From a virus, in the IMG/VR virus record IMGVR_UViG_3300022188_000229, positions 1 through 64,000 of that record: a stretch of 64,000 nt of DNA; one strand, 5' to 3'. Below are positions 8,673-16,331 of this stretch, in pieces; within the stretch, counting starts at the first letter, position 1, and every line of letters starts with the position of its first letter. The position numbers were made by a program, and so were the translations under genes. The notes beneath the pieces were generated by a model, which saw nothing but the letters and a program-made list of their open reading frames with translations, had not been told where the DNA came from and made no database searches.

Positions 8673-10102
8673 TGTCGACAGAATTAGTACCAGCCACACA
8701 TCAAAGAGATCTTTTTTATCGCCCAGGCGATGAGCGGACAGTACTATCATACTGTTTTAAAAGCGTGGATTATTTCTATGATTTGACATCCAAGTTGACT
8801 GAGCGAGACTTCTTATCTCCAGAGCATCAGTTATTGTACGCCATGTTTAGTGGTTTTATTAGTGAAGGTGTAACTACTTTAGATATGTCAATGGTTATAA
8901 ATCAAGCACAGAGTAATGGTATCATAGATTTGTTAGGCGGTGTAGGTTATATTCAATCAATTTGTAATATCCAAGCTTCCAAGGAGAACTTTGAGGTATA
9001 TGTAAACAATGTTCTTGAAGCCAGTACTAAATTTCAAACTCATGTCGCATTAACTCAACATTTAACTACCATAGAAGAGAACGCACAATCAGGCTTAAGT
9101 GGCTCAGAATTAATAAGTAAAGTAGAGGCTAATATGTTAGATATGTCATCTATTTCTTTACTTACTGAAGATCCTATTAAATTGGGGGATGGACTTGCTG
9201 AATACCTTGAAGAACGGCGGAATAAAAAGATATTTATGACTGGTTTGTCTACAGGATATCCAATTCTAGATAGGCAAATAGATGGGTTAATTCCTGGTAC
9301 ATTGATGGTCATAGCCGCCAGAAAGAAAATGGGTAAGAGTGCTTTTTTAACTAATGTAGCTTTATTTAATGCCTTTAAATCAGGTGTTTCGACGCTCTAT
9401 ATTGACACAGAGTTGACATACTCAGAGTGGCAGACTAGAGCTCTCTCTATATTATCAGGCGTCAAGGAGCGTGACATTAAGCATGGTGGTTATACAGACG
9501 AACAGATGAGAAAACTAGAGTGGGCAGCTAAGATTGTATCTAAGGGTAAAGTATTTCATAAATATATGCCTGGGTACAGTGTAGATAAAGTAGTCTCTCT
9601 TTGTAAAAAATATAAATTAAAAGAAGATATTGGCTTAATAGTTTTTGATTATCTTAAAGAACCTGATCTATCTACAACAGATGGCAGCCGTAAAGAGCAT
9701 CAGTTGTTAGGGGATATAACTACTAAATTAAAAGATTTGGCTGGAGTATTAGATCTTCCAGTACTAAGTGCTGTGCAATTAAATAGACAGAATGACATTG
9801 CGGATAGTGATAGAATAGCGAGATTTGGTGACATTATCTCTATTTGGGGTGTACGTACTGATGAAGAGAAAGAAAAATGTGGCCCAGAAGGTGGGTCGTA
9901 TAAACTAGTTATAAAAGATACTCGTAGAGGGGGCAGTACAGGTGGCGAAGGGATAGGTTATTGGTTTTTTAAAAATCGGCTTACCATTAGAGAGGTTAAT
10001 CCAGCTGATCAGTATTTTATACATCAGAGTGAAGAGGTCTCTAATATAGATGACCTAGACGATGATCTTTATATCCGAGAGGTGGAGGATGAGCTTGCCT
10101 AA
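8672..10102 (+). CDS. dnaB: Replicative DNA helicase, DnaB family
   Basis: The 476-residue protein has a DnaB N-terminal helical domain (LLYAMFSGFISEG, GGVGYIQSI), a linker, and a RecA-like motor. ATPase motif H1 is AARKKMGKS (residues 215-223, replacing the usual GRPSMGKT), preceded by TGYPILDRQIDGLIPGTLM. Walker B is LIVFDYLKEP, and LPVLSAVQLNRQND is the DnaB H3 motif. The acidic C-terminal tail (DDLDDDLYIREVEDE) is additional. It would unwind the fork together with the primase that overlaps its 3' end. Confidence 0.9.
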   Translation: MSTELVPATHQRDLFYRPGDERTVLSYCFKSVDYFYDLTSKLTERDFLSPEHQLLYAMFSGFISEGVTTLDMSMVINQAQSNGIIDLLGGVGYIQSICNIQASKENFEVYVNNVLEASTKFQTHVALTQHLTTIEENAQSGLSGSELISKVEANMLDMSSISLLTEDPIKLGDGLAEYLEERRNKKIFMTGLSTGYPILDRQIDGLIPGTLMVIAARKKMGKSAFLTNVALFNAFKSGVSTLYIDTELTYSEWQTRALSILSGVKERDIKHGGYTDEQMRKLEWAAKIVSKGKVFHKYMPGYSVDKVVSLCKKYKLKEDIGLIVFDYLKEPDLSTTDGSRKEHQLLGDITTKLKDLAGVLDLPVLSAVQLNRQNDIADSDRIARFGDIISIWGVRTDEEKEKCGPEGGSYKLVIKDTRRGGSTGGEGIGYWFFKNRLTIREVNPADQYFIHQSEEVSNIDDLDDDLYIREVEDELA

Positions 10103-11141
10103 ACGAAACGAAGATGATTTTAGACTACGTGTAGACACAGTGAAGCAGTTAATAGACCCTGTATATCTAGCAGAAACTTTGGGATTCAAATTAACTAATG
10201 AAACCCCTAAAGAGTTTAGAGCTGCCTGTCTTATACATGGTGGAGATAATACTACTGCATTTAGAGTGAATAAAGACTTAAAAACTTGGGTCTGTTTCAC
10301 ACACAAATGTCATGATGAGTCAGGAAATGATATGTTTGGCCTTGTTATGGCTGTTAATAAATGTGGTTTTATGGAGGCTCTAGAGTATTTAGAAGAATTG
10401 ACTGGTAGTAAAACTATAAACAGAACTCAGTTAAATGCATTTAAAAGAAAACGTGAGCAACAAGAATTTGTTAGACAAAATAATTATGATAGTAATGAGA
10501 AACCTTCTATAGTTGATGCTACTAGGCTAAAATATTATAAACCTTTTAGATCCTCCTTATTTATAGAGGATGGTTTTTCATCAGAGACCTTAGATTACTT
10601 TGAAGTGGCTGGAGGTTACTCAGATAAAGAGGGTATAGTTAGAGATATAATTCCTATACATAATGATAAAGGATTATTGGTTGCTTATAGTCTTAGAGAT
10701 ATAAGACGTAATGCTGAGAATACGGATAAGAAATATAAATTAACATCGGGTTTTGATAAGAACATGGTGTTATATAATTTAAATAGAATTAAGGATATAG
10801 TAGCAGATACCCCACTTATTATGGTTGAAGGATTCAAAAGTGTTTGGAGATTATATGAGTTAGGTATTAAGAATGTAGTAGCTTGCATGGGTTCAGGTAT
10901 TACTACTGGGCAAGTAAATTTACTATGTACATATGCACATAAAGGTATCGTTTTCTTTTTTGATAACGATTACGCCGGCGCTTCAGCCATTGGGAGATCA
11001 TTTGATCTTGTTAAAGGAAAGATGAAGACATATGTAGAGATAATAACAGAAGTAGATGAAGATGGTGAAGGGCTAGACCCAGCCGATTTAACAGATGAAC
11101 AAATATTTTATTATTTGAATAATTATATAGAGGAGAAATAG
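10089..11141 (+). CDS. dnaG: DnaG-like primase (zinc-binding and Toprim domains)
   Basis: A zinc-binding motif is visible as C47-x2-H50 ... C69-x4-C74 (CLIH and CFTHKC). The Toprim domain shows PLIMVEGFKSVW (Glu near 246) and VFFFDNDYAGASA (DxD near 289). Residues 1-80 fit a CHC2 domain, and at 350 residues the protein lacks the long DnaG C-terminal helicase-interaction domain. I chose the ATG at 10089 (AGGTGGAGG upstream, MSLPKRNEDDF) rather than an earlier in-frame ATG at 10062 without a ribosome site. It overlaps helicase by 14 nt. Confidence 0.85.
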   Translation: MSLPKRNEDDFRLRVDTVKQLIDPVYLAETLGFKLTNETPKEFRAACLIHGGDNTTAFRVNKDLKTWVCFTHKCHDESGNDMFGLVMAVNKCGFMEALEYLEELTGSKTINRTQLNAFKRKREQQEFVRQNNYDSNEKPSIVDATRLKYYKPFRSSLFIEDGFSSETLDYFEVAGGYSDKEGIVRDIIPIHNDKGLLVAYSLRDIRRNAENTDKKYKLTSGFDKNMVLYNLNRIKDIVADTPLIMVEGFKSVWRLYELGIKNVVACMGSGITTGQVNLLCTYAHKGIVFFFDNDYAGASAIGRSFDLVKGKMKTYVEIITEVDEDGEGLDPADLTDEQIFYYLNNYIEEK

Positions 11142-11142
11142 T

Positions 11143-11478
11143 ATGGAAGGTGAAAATTTTGTAACATTAGTAGGAACAGTATCAAGAGGTACTTATAAAG
11201 AGGTAGGGCAGTTTAATACTGGTTTGTTTAAGGGTAGTTTAGCCATTCCTACCGTTAAAGGGACTAATCAGTACTTAAAGATTGCAGCATGGGCAGATTT
11301 AGCTGAAGCATTGAGGGATACAGACACTGCTGCAACTGTAAAAATTCATGGTCATATAGAAGAGAGTTCCTATGATGGGAAATGTAGGCATTGTCAAGGC
11401 CCTGAGAAAAAATATTGGACTGAAGTAATTGTAGATAACTTTACTGTAATACCAGAAGGAGTAGAAAATGTCGGATGA
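11143..11478 (+). CDS. ssb: Single-stranded DNA-binding protein (OB fold)
   Basis: The 111-residue protein matches the SSB OB-fold: NFVTLVGTVSRGTYKEV, then NQYLKIAAWADLAEALRD, then VKIHGHIEES, and a final strand TEVIVDNFTVI. A loop containing CRHCQG before the last strand is unusual and may bind zinc or stabilise the fold. The acidic C-terminal tail of bacterial SSB is missing, so partner recruitment must differ. It follows primase by one base. Confidence 0.75.
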   Translation: MEGENFVTLVGTVSRGTYKEVGQFNTGLFKGSLAIPTVKGTNQYLKIAAWADLAEALRDTDTAATVKIHGHIEESSYDGKCRHCQGPEKKYWTEVIVDNFTVIPEGVENVG

Positions 11479-11809
11479 AAAATACATAGGTTTACCAACG
11501 ATGGCGTTGTTACCGCTAACTAATGTGGAGTTTTCGTCGGTGCAAGATCTTGAGATTATAATCCCTAGGAGAGGGAACTATGCAGAGCTAGCACCTCTAA
11601 TATTTAAAGAAGAGGACGGGGATTTTAATATATTAGACGAGGATATTAACGCGTTATACTTACCTTCTGTAACTAAAGTATTACTGGCGTGTGGGAAGTA
11701 CCCAACTTTAACAGCCAATCAGTTGTTTGTACCTCAGTCTTTCGTGTTCAACCTTGAGCAGGTAGTTATTACAGGAAGCATACTAGAAATTTTTAGCATT
11801 ATAAAATAG
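11468..11809 (+). CDS. Hypothetical protein in replication block
   Basis: The 113-residue protein has a mixed acidic composition and a hydrophobic C-terminus (QVVITGSILEIFSIIK) with no clear membrane segment. It starts inside the ssb 3' end with AGAAGGAGTAGAAAATG. No family recognised; its position suggests a replication accessory protein. Confidence 0.5.
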   Translation: MSDEKYIGLPTMALLPLTNVEFSSVQDLEIIIPRRGNYAELAPLIFKEEDGDFNILDEDINALYLPSVTKVLLACGKYPTLTANQLFVPQSFVFNLEQVVITGSILEIFSIIK

Positions 11810-11820
11810 GGAGAATTAAC

Positions 11821-11970
11821 ATGGGCGTAATTAAAGAAGAAAGTAATGAAGGTTTATTGGATACAGTACATAGATGCATCATGTGTGATGCTCCAGCGTA
11901 TGAAGTGGAAGAGAATGAGTACGAATGTACAGAGTGTGATTGTACCTGGAAGGTAGTTAAGTGTGGCTAA
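11821..11970 (+). CDS. 49-residue zinc-ribbon protein
   Basis: A short gene with start ATG at 11821 behind TAGGGAGAATTAAC. It encodes two CxxC knuckles, CIMC and CTEC (followed by DC), spaced about 19 residues apart, giving a minimal zinc ribbon. Its stop overlaps the start of the RuvC-like gene by 8 nt. Possibly a transcriptional or replication cofactor; function unknown. Confidence 0.65.
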   Translation: MGVIKEESNEGLLDTVHRCIMCDAPAYEVEENEYECTECDCTWKVVKCG

Positions 11971-12520
11971 TAACTCTTACCGAGTTTTGAGTTTGGATGT
12001 ATCTTCTACATCTACTGGCTGGTCTTTTATTACTGAGCGTAAGAACTCTTTAAAGTTTGGTACTATTAGACCAGATCGGAAACTAAGTGTAGTTGCTAAA
12101 CTTAATTTTTTCAGGGTCGAATTAATTAAGGTCCTAAAAAAATATAAACCTACTTATATTGTGTTAGAAGATACTTTTATGGGGGCTAATCCTAAAGTAA
12201 CTAAATTACTAGCTAAATTTGGTGGTGTGGCTGAACAGACAGTGTATGAATATAGTAAAAAAGAGCCTTATGTTATGAGTAACACTACTCCTAAGTCATT
12301 TTTTAAGGCAAAGAAAAAAGAAAAACTATTCGTTTTAATAATAGATTTACTTGACTTTACTGAAAAGATGATTACATTTAAAGAGTGGAATGATATAGCA
12401 GATAGTATTGCGCAACTGTGGTGTTATTGTGATGAGGTGTTAGAAATCAAAAAGATTAGAGAGGAGAAGGAATATGGCTATAGATTCAGGCCGGGTTCTT
12501 GCAACCCACGCTCGCACTGA
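11963..12520 (+). CDS. RuvC-like Holliday junction resolvase
   Basis: In the 185-residue protein the RNase H-fold catalytic set is visible: D12 in VLSLDVSSTSTGW, E69 in YIVLEDTF, and D144/D147 in EWNDIADSIAQ. These four acidic residues fit RuvC and phage RuvC-like resolvases that cut four-way or branched DNA before packaging. The start is GTG at 11963, preceded by GGAAGG. A second, membrane-anchored resolvase-like gene lies at 63457. The 3' end overlaps the next gene by 47 nt. Confidence 0.82.
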   Translation: MANNSYRVLSLDVSSTSTGWSFITERKNSLKFGTIRPDRKLSVVAKLNFFRVELIKVLKKYKPTYIVLEDTFMGANPKVTKLLAKFGGVAEQTVYEYSKKEPYVMSNTTPKSFFKAKKKEKLFVLIIDLLDFTEKMITFKEWNDIADSIAQLWCYCDEVLEIKKIREEKEYGYRFRPGSCNPRSH

Positions 12521-12836
12521 GGCATTGAAGACTGATTTTCTAGATTTACTTGTAGATATAGCAGCTAGACATGAGATTTCATTAGATGAGACTTCTAAAA
12601 AACATATGTATTTGTATTTAGATTACTTAATTAAAAAATTGGACTTAGGCGAAGAGCATAAAATAGTTATTGAGAGGATTATAGTGGAAGAAGATTCACC
12701 AGACCCTGTCAGCTATGTTAAATATGATGAAGTGATTGCTCTAACTGAGGCATTTAAAATTAAGCTCGGGACTGTACTTTTAGACTTAATAAGTTATGAG
12801 CTTGAAGCTTTTTTAAAAACAAGAGGAGAAAGATGA
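12474..12836 (+). CDS. Hypothetical helical protein
   Basis: The 120-residue, mostly helical, acidic protein has no recognised motif. It starts within the resolvase 3' end behind a clear GAGAGGAGAAGG site and overlaps the downstream nuclease by 4 nt (ATGA). Translational coupling with both neighbours points to a recombination-related role, which is inference only. Confidence 0.55.
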   Translation: MAIDSGRVLATHARTEALKTDFLDLLVDIAARHEISLDETSKKHMYLYLDYLIKKLDLGEEHKIVIERIIVEEDSPDPVSYVKYDEVIALTEAFKIKLGTVLLDLISYELEAFLKTRGER

Positions 12837-14071
12837 CTAAAAAAATAATTAAACTTAGCGCTACTAGAATAGGTTCTTACTTAAGATGTAAACGTAAGTA
12901 CTGGTTCAATTATGTAGAGCACATGCCCAAACTATCTAATCCGGCGTTTAAACTAGGATTGGCTTGTCATGAGTCTCTAGAGATAGCCGGTAAGATTTGG
13001 ATGGAAGAAGGCAGGCTGAGTAAGGCCGCCTATACAAAAATTTTCGCACACTATGATAAGATTTCTGTGAGAGAAGGTATTGAGGCGATGGAGGTACATG
13101 TTCAGGGAAAAGTGCTAGTAAAAAATAGACTAGATAACTTTGCACTAGGTACTAAAATCATCAGCCTTGAAGAAAAGTTTGGATTCGGCAAGGGGACTAA
13201 AGATATATCTACTACACTGGGCGTACCTCTAATTGGTGCAATGGATAAAGTAGTAGAGCTTGATCCAGACACTATAGTAGTGGTGGATTATAAAACTTCT
13301 AAAACTGCACCTACTTATGATCAATTGAAAGACGATTTACAGCTTTCTTTATATGATCTTGTAGCAGGTATTTTGTTTCCTCAGTATTCTAGAGTGATAC
13401 TTTGTTTAGATATGTTGAAATCAGAGCCGGTATATACTTATAGAACACCTTTTCAGCGAGAAGAATTTAATAGTTACTTATCAGTAATTCATGAAGAAAT
13501 GTCAGCACTTGTAGAGAAGGACGCTTATGCGTCATTGAATGTATTTTGTCCTTGGTGTGATTTTAAAGACTACTGCAAGGAATATAAGAAAGCAAGTTCG
13601 CAGACTAAATATGAATTTTTACCAGTATCCAAGATGACAGATGCTGATTTAATAGAAGAACATGAAAGAGTTAAAGGCGTGGCCAAGATACTTGACATGA
13701 GAAAACGTGATTTGGCAATGATTCTAATGGAGAAAATTAAAATTGCTGGTACTGATTTGAAGGGCGGGGATAATCAGATGTATATAAGACAGAGTGCCAG
13801 AACTAACTATGATGCCAAGGGTTTACATAAATTGATTCCACCCGATGAGTTCGCTACTATGGTATCATTGAATAAAAAAGCAGTAGATGCTTATTGTTCT
13901 AAACATCCTAAATTAAAGAAAGAAATTGAGAAGAATGCTACCACTAACTATACTTCTCCATTCTTGGCAGTTAAAAAAATTAAAGAACCAAAACCAGTAA
14001 AGAAAAAAGGAGCTACTAAAACTAATGGCAAAAAGAAAACTAAGCAAACAAGTAAAGCAAAAAAAGATTAA
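12833..14071 (+). CDS. Cas4/RecB-like PD-(D/E)XK nuclease with Fe-S cysteines
   Basis: The 412-residue protein has the RecB-family nuclease order: LSATRIGSYLRCKRKYWF, GLACHESLE (motif with His), GAMDKVVEL (catalytic Asp), VVDYKTSK (D-x-K), and DDLQLSLYDLV (Q-x3-Y). Cysteines in RCKRKYW and CPWCDFKDYC form the four-Cys Fe-S cluster signature of Cas4, AddB and Dna2. It probably resects or trims DNA ends with RecA/SSB. A Lys-rich tail (KPVKKKGATKTNGKKKTKQT) follows the fold. The last 47 nt overlap the first glycosyltransferase. Confidence 0.85.
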   Translation: MTKKIIKLSATRIGSYLRCKRKYWFNYVEHMPKLSNPAFKLGLACHESLEIAGKIWMEEGRLSKAAYTKIFAHYDKISVREGIEAMEVHVQGKVLVKNRLDNFALGTKIISLEEKFGFGKGTKDISTTLGVPLIGAMDKVVELDPDTIVVVDYKTSKTAPTYDQLKDDLQLSLYDLVAGILFPQYSRVILCLDMLKSEPVYTYRTPFQREEFNSYLSVIHEEMSALVEKDAYASLNVFCPWCDFKDYCKEYKKASSQTKYEFLPVSKMTDADLIEEHERVKGVAKILDMRKRDLAMILMEKIKIAGTDLKGGDNQMYIRQSARTNYDAKGLHKLIPPDEFATMVSLNKKAVDAYCSKHPKLKKEIEKNATTNYTSPFLAVKKIKEPKPVKKKGATKTNGKKKTKQTSKAKKD

Positions 14072-15332
14072 AGTATTAGCGTACTGCGACTCTCCAACCT
14101 GTGCAACAGGCTTTGGAACGGTGGCAAGGAATATTTTTGAGGCCCTACATAAAACAGGTCGGTATGAAATTGATATTCTAGGTATTAATTATTGGGGCGA
14201 CCCACACGGTTTACCTTACAGAATATGGCCAACAGGAATTAATGGAGATAAAGATCCTTATGGACGCAGAAAAGTGGCTGGTATGATACCACAGATGCAG
14301 TATGATATATTGTTTCTGTTACAGGACTCGTTTATATTGGATTTCATGCCTGCGCTATTTTCAAAATTAAAATCATCAGGCAAAGACTTCAAATCCATTT
14401 GTTATTTTCCTATAGATGGAAAACCTAAAGCGCAATGGATAGATAATGTTAATAACGCTGATGAGGTAGTAGCTTATTCACAGTTCGGGGCAGACGCAGC
14501 TAAGGCCGCTCAACCTGAGTGTAAAGATCTTCATATTATACCTCATGGAGCTAACGTCAATGATTTTAGACCCCTACCTGAGGGAGAAGTTAAAGCTTTT
14601 AGGAAACAATATTTTGGTAAGCATGCGGATAGTTTCATTGTCACTAATTTAAATAGAAATCAGCATAGGAAAGATATCCCACGGACTATTGCAGCGTTTA
14701 AAAAGTTTAGAGAGTCGGTTCCTGAATCGGTACTTTATTTACACATGGCTCCTAAAGATCAGGGTTGGGATTTGCCCGAAGTATGTAAAGCCTATGGGTT
14801 TAATATAGCTGAGGATGTAATATTCCCGGAGAACTTTGGCCCCAATCAAGGCTACCCGAGAGAAGTGGTAAATATGATCTATAATGCATCTGATTTGGTA
14901 GTAAGTACTACCCTTGGAGAAGGTTGGGGGTTGTCTTGGGTTGAAGCTATGGCAACTAGAACTCCTGTGCTTATGCCTAATAACACAGCAATAACTGAAA
15001 ATATTAGCGAAGATAGAGGCTATTTATGTAACAGTGGTACTAGTATAGGGCTAACAACTATATTGGCGAATGATAATGAAGTCATTAGACCTTTGGTCGA
15101 CGTAGAAGACATGGCTGAGAAGATGGTGCACATTTATAATAACTATGAAGAGGCTTTGGAGAAAGCAGATAAGGCATATAATTGGGTACATGAAAATTTA
15201 AATTGGCAAGGTAATGTTGGAAAGCAATGGGTTGACTTGTTTGATAAGGTATACGCTGACATGATTGAAGAGAAAATTAGTAGCCCCGATCATGATGCAA
15301 TAGGAAAAATGATTAAGGCTGAGACATTTTAG
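14025..15332 (+). CDS. Glycosyltransferase, GT4-like (GT-B fold)
   Basis: The 435-residue protein has a basic N-terminal leader, then KVLAYCDSPTCATGFGTVAR (sugar-acceptor Rossmann domain). The donor domain shows LNRNQHRKDIPRTIAAFKKF, VVSTTLGEGWGLSWVEAMA (EGWGLS..EA = the GT4 E-x7-E region) and TPVLMPN. It would transfer a sugar from a nucleotide donor to an unknown acceptor. First gene of the glycan cassette, translated from a start within the nuclease gene with an AAAGGAG site. Related in fold to the gene at 17114. Confidence 0.82.
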   Translation: MAKRKLSKQVKQKKIKVLAYCDSPTCATGFGTVARNIFEALHKTGRYEIDILGINYWGDPHGLPYRIWPTGINGDKDPYGRRKVAGMIPQMQYDILFLLQDSFILDFMPALFSKLKSSGKDFKSICYFPIDGKPKAQWIDNVNNADEVVAYSQFGADAAKAAQPECKDLHIIPHGANVNDFRPLPEGEVKAFRKQYFGKHADSFIVTNLNRNQHRKDIPRTIAAFKKFRESVPESVLYLHMAPKDQGWDLPEVCKAYGFNIAEDVIFPENFGPNQGYPREVVNMIYNASDLVVSTTLGEGWGLSWVEAMATRTPVLMPNNTAITENISEDRGYLCNSGTSIGLTTILANDNEVIRPLVDVEDMAEKMVHIYNNYEEALEKADKAYNWVHENLNWQGNVGKQWVDLFDKVYADMIEEKISSPDHDAIGKMIKAETF

Positions 15333-15333
15333 C

Positions 15334-15361
15334 TTGACAAATAAAAACTAATGTTTATATT
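15334..15361 (+). promoter_or_regulatory. Sigma-70-like phage promoter ahead of the palindrome island
   Basis: TTGACA 15334-15339, 16-nt spacer, TATATT 15356-15361. The start near 15368 would place the first structured element at the very 5' end of the transcript. Confidence 0.75.
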
Positions 15362-15377
15362 ATATATATGTTAGGAA

Positions 15378-15426
15378 AATAACGCCACAGTTCACCGGCT
15401 TTGTCCGGTGTAACTGATTGGTTATT
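15378..15426 (+). repeat. Palindromic structured element, copy 1
   Basis: A nested palindrome: AATAAC/GTTATT outer arms, CCA/TGG, GTT/AAC and CACCGG/CCGGTG inner stem closing a CTTTGT loop, with one bulged T. It lies in the 5' leader between the promoter and the AAGGAGG site of the 95-residue gene. Two more copies follow at 15810 and 16272. Confidence 0.85.
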
Positions 15427-15440
15427 AAAAAGGAGGTATT

Positions 15441-15728
15441 ATGGAACAAAAACTTTTCCCATTTGAATGTAAATGTAGTGTTAAATTACGTAAGGCTGGT
15501 CTTTTTGAACTAAACATAAAAGGACTACCACATCCTACTGATCCAGAAGGAACGCATAGTATGATGACTACGGGTAGAACATTAGGCGAGGCTTTTTTTA
15601 ATATGGGTCATCACTTGACATTATCCTTTGAAGAACTGGCTCCTGGCCTTTTAGATTGGGCAGTTTGTGATGAACCTCGTCCTGAGCTAATTGAAAAGCT
15701 TCGTTTTCCGAATTGGCTTCAATTTTAA
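15441..15728 (+). CDS. Hypothetical 95-residue protein
   Basis: A small soluble protein with one CKC near the start and no known motif. Start behind AAAAAGGAGGTATT, an excellent ribosome site placed just after structured element copy 1. Its last 131 nt overlap, tail to tail, a minus-strand gene that also has a good ribosome site. Function unknown. Confidence 0.6.
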   Translation: MEQKLFPFECKCSVKLRKAGLFELNIKGLPHPTDPEGTHSMMTTGRTLGEAFFNMGHHLTLSFEELAPGLLDWAVCDEPRPELIEKLRFPNWLQF

Positions 15729-15783
15729 TAATATATTCAGGATGATTTTGATATTTTAAAGTAATTGTATATTTTTTGATCAT
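15598..15783 (-). CDS. Minus-strand 61-residue alpha/beta protein
   Basis: Reading on the complementary strand, AGGAGAACCTAAATG gives a proper ribosome site and start. The product (YTITLKYQNHPEYIIKIEA, then NSENEAFQLAQDEVH) looks like a genuine small beta-alpha-beta protein with amphipathic strands and a helix, not a random shadow frame. It overlaps the convergent + strand gene by 131 nt. It would be read from the minus-strand unit starting near 16040. One of only two minus-strand genes I accept in the window. Confidence 0.55.
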   Translation of the reverse strand: MIKKYTITLKYQNHPEYIIKIEANSENEAFQLAQDEVHHKLPNLKGQEPVLQRIMSSDDPY

Positions 15784-15809
15784 TTAGGTTCTCCTATCTG
15801 ATTAAAATT

Positions 15810-15858
15810 AATAATACCACAGTTCACCGGCTTTGTCCGGTGTAACTGATTGGTTATT
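15810..15858 (+). repeat. Palindromic structured element, copy 2
   Basis: Identical to copy 1 at 47 of 49 positions. One difference changes an outer C-G pair to T-G, which would still pair in RNA from the + strand. It sits between the two minus-strand reading frames and overlaps the stop of the zinc-ribbon frame. Confidence 0.85.
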
Positions 15859-16000
15859 TGGGTTTAGGATTTAAGTTGAGGGGTTTTGTATCTGTTTTAT
15901 GAAGTTCAAACGAACCGCAAAGAGGACAACGTTTCGTTTCAGTACATTCAAAAATGTGTTTACATTTTAAACAGGCATAAACTTTGTTTTTATTTTTAAT
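15854..16000 (-). CDS. Minus-strand zinc-ribbon protein, ATT start or decayed start
   Basis: On the complementary strand an open frame encodes 48 residues with two knuckles, CLKC and CPLCGS, a classic zinc ribbon. No ATG, GTG or TTG is in frame. The best start is ATT at 16000-15998, placed 6 nt after GAGGAC, exactly where ATG would be expected. Either it is a rare ATT start (as in infC) or a start codon lost by one substitution. An extended -10 (TGCTATAAT) lies 40 nt upstream. Reading frame is clear; expression is uncertain. Confidence 0.42.
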   Translation of the reverse strand: MKNKNKVYACLKCKHIFECTETKRCPLCGSFELHKTDTKPLNLNPKPK

Positions 16001-16027
16001 TTTATTGTCCTCATTAAGGTGATTACT

Positions 16028-16270
16028 ATGTACGAAGATATTATAGCACGATATAAAAAGGCGGGTATAGAAATTCCTAAAGAATTTTATGATGCTAATG
16101 TAATAGAAATGCTTGGTTCAGAAAATACTTTCATGTGGGAAAATAGAAAGTATAGGTTTCTTGCTTGTAATTTTGGACCAACAATAACAATGAAATGTGT
16201 TGATGATGATAGTAGAATAAGTTTTAATATTATATCAGAACTTAAAGACGAATTAATTAAAATTAATTAA
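16028..16270 (+). CDS. Hypothetical 80-residue protein
   Basis: A small protein with no recognised family (YEDIIARYKKAGIEIPKEFY). I chose ATG at 16028, with AAGGTG 7 nt upstream, over the in-frame GTG at 16019, which lies inside that ribosome site. It sits between structured element copies 2 and 3, and its 5' end covers the minus-strand promoter element. Confidence 0.55.
   Translation: MYEDIIARYKKAGIEIPKEFYDANVIEMLGSENTFMWENRKYRFLACNFGPTITMKCVDDDSRISFNIISELKDELIKIN
16040..16048 (-). promoter_or_regulatory. Extended -10 promoter element, minus strand
   Basis: TGCTATAAT on the complementary strand is a perfect TGn-TATAAT extended -10. No good -35 is present (ATACCC at the expected place). It would start a transcript near 16033 that reads the zinc-ribbon frame and then the 61-residue gene. 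Confidence 0.4.
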
Positions 16271-16271
16271 A

Positions 16272-16317
16272 AATAACGCCACAGTTCAGCGGTTTATCCG
16301 CTGTAACTTGTGGTTAT
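16272..16317 (+). repeat. Palindromic structured element, copy 3 (covarying)
   Basis: Same architecture as copies 1 and 2, but the inner stem is CAGCGG/CCGCTG instead of CACCGG/CCGGTG: both partners changed, keeping the pair. Outer arms ATAAC/GTTAT and CCA/TGG are kept; the loop is TTTAT. It ends directly before the GGAGG site of the next gene. Confidence 0.85.
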
Positions 16318-16331
16318 GGAGGAAGAACAGC

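Noticed and set aside
10062-10088. Earlier start for primase (ATG 10062)
   Set aside because: No ribosome site and it adds a segment that is not part of the zinc-binding fold; ATG 10089 has AGGTGGAGG.
13690-13697. CTTGACA inside the Fe-S nuclease gene as a promoter
   Set aside because: No TATATT/TATAAT-like -10 at 16-18 nt downstream.
15378-16317. Integron attC array
   Set aside because: Spacing and palindromes recall attC, but the outer arms are AATAAC/GTTATT without the RYYYAAC...GTTRRRY signature and no integrase is visible in the window; kept only as a weak analogy.
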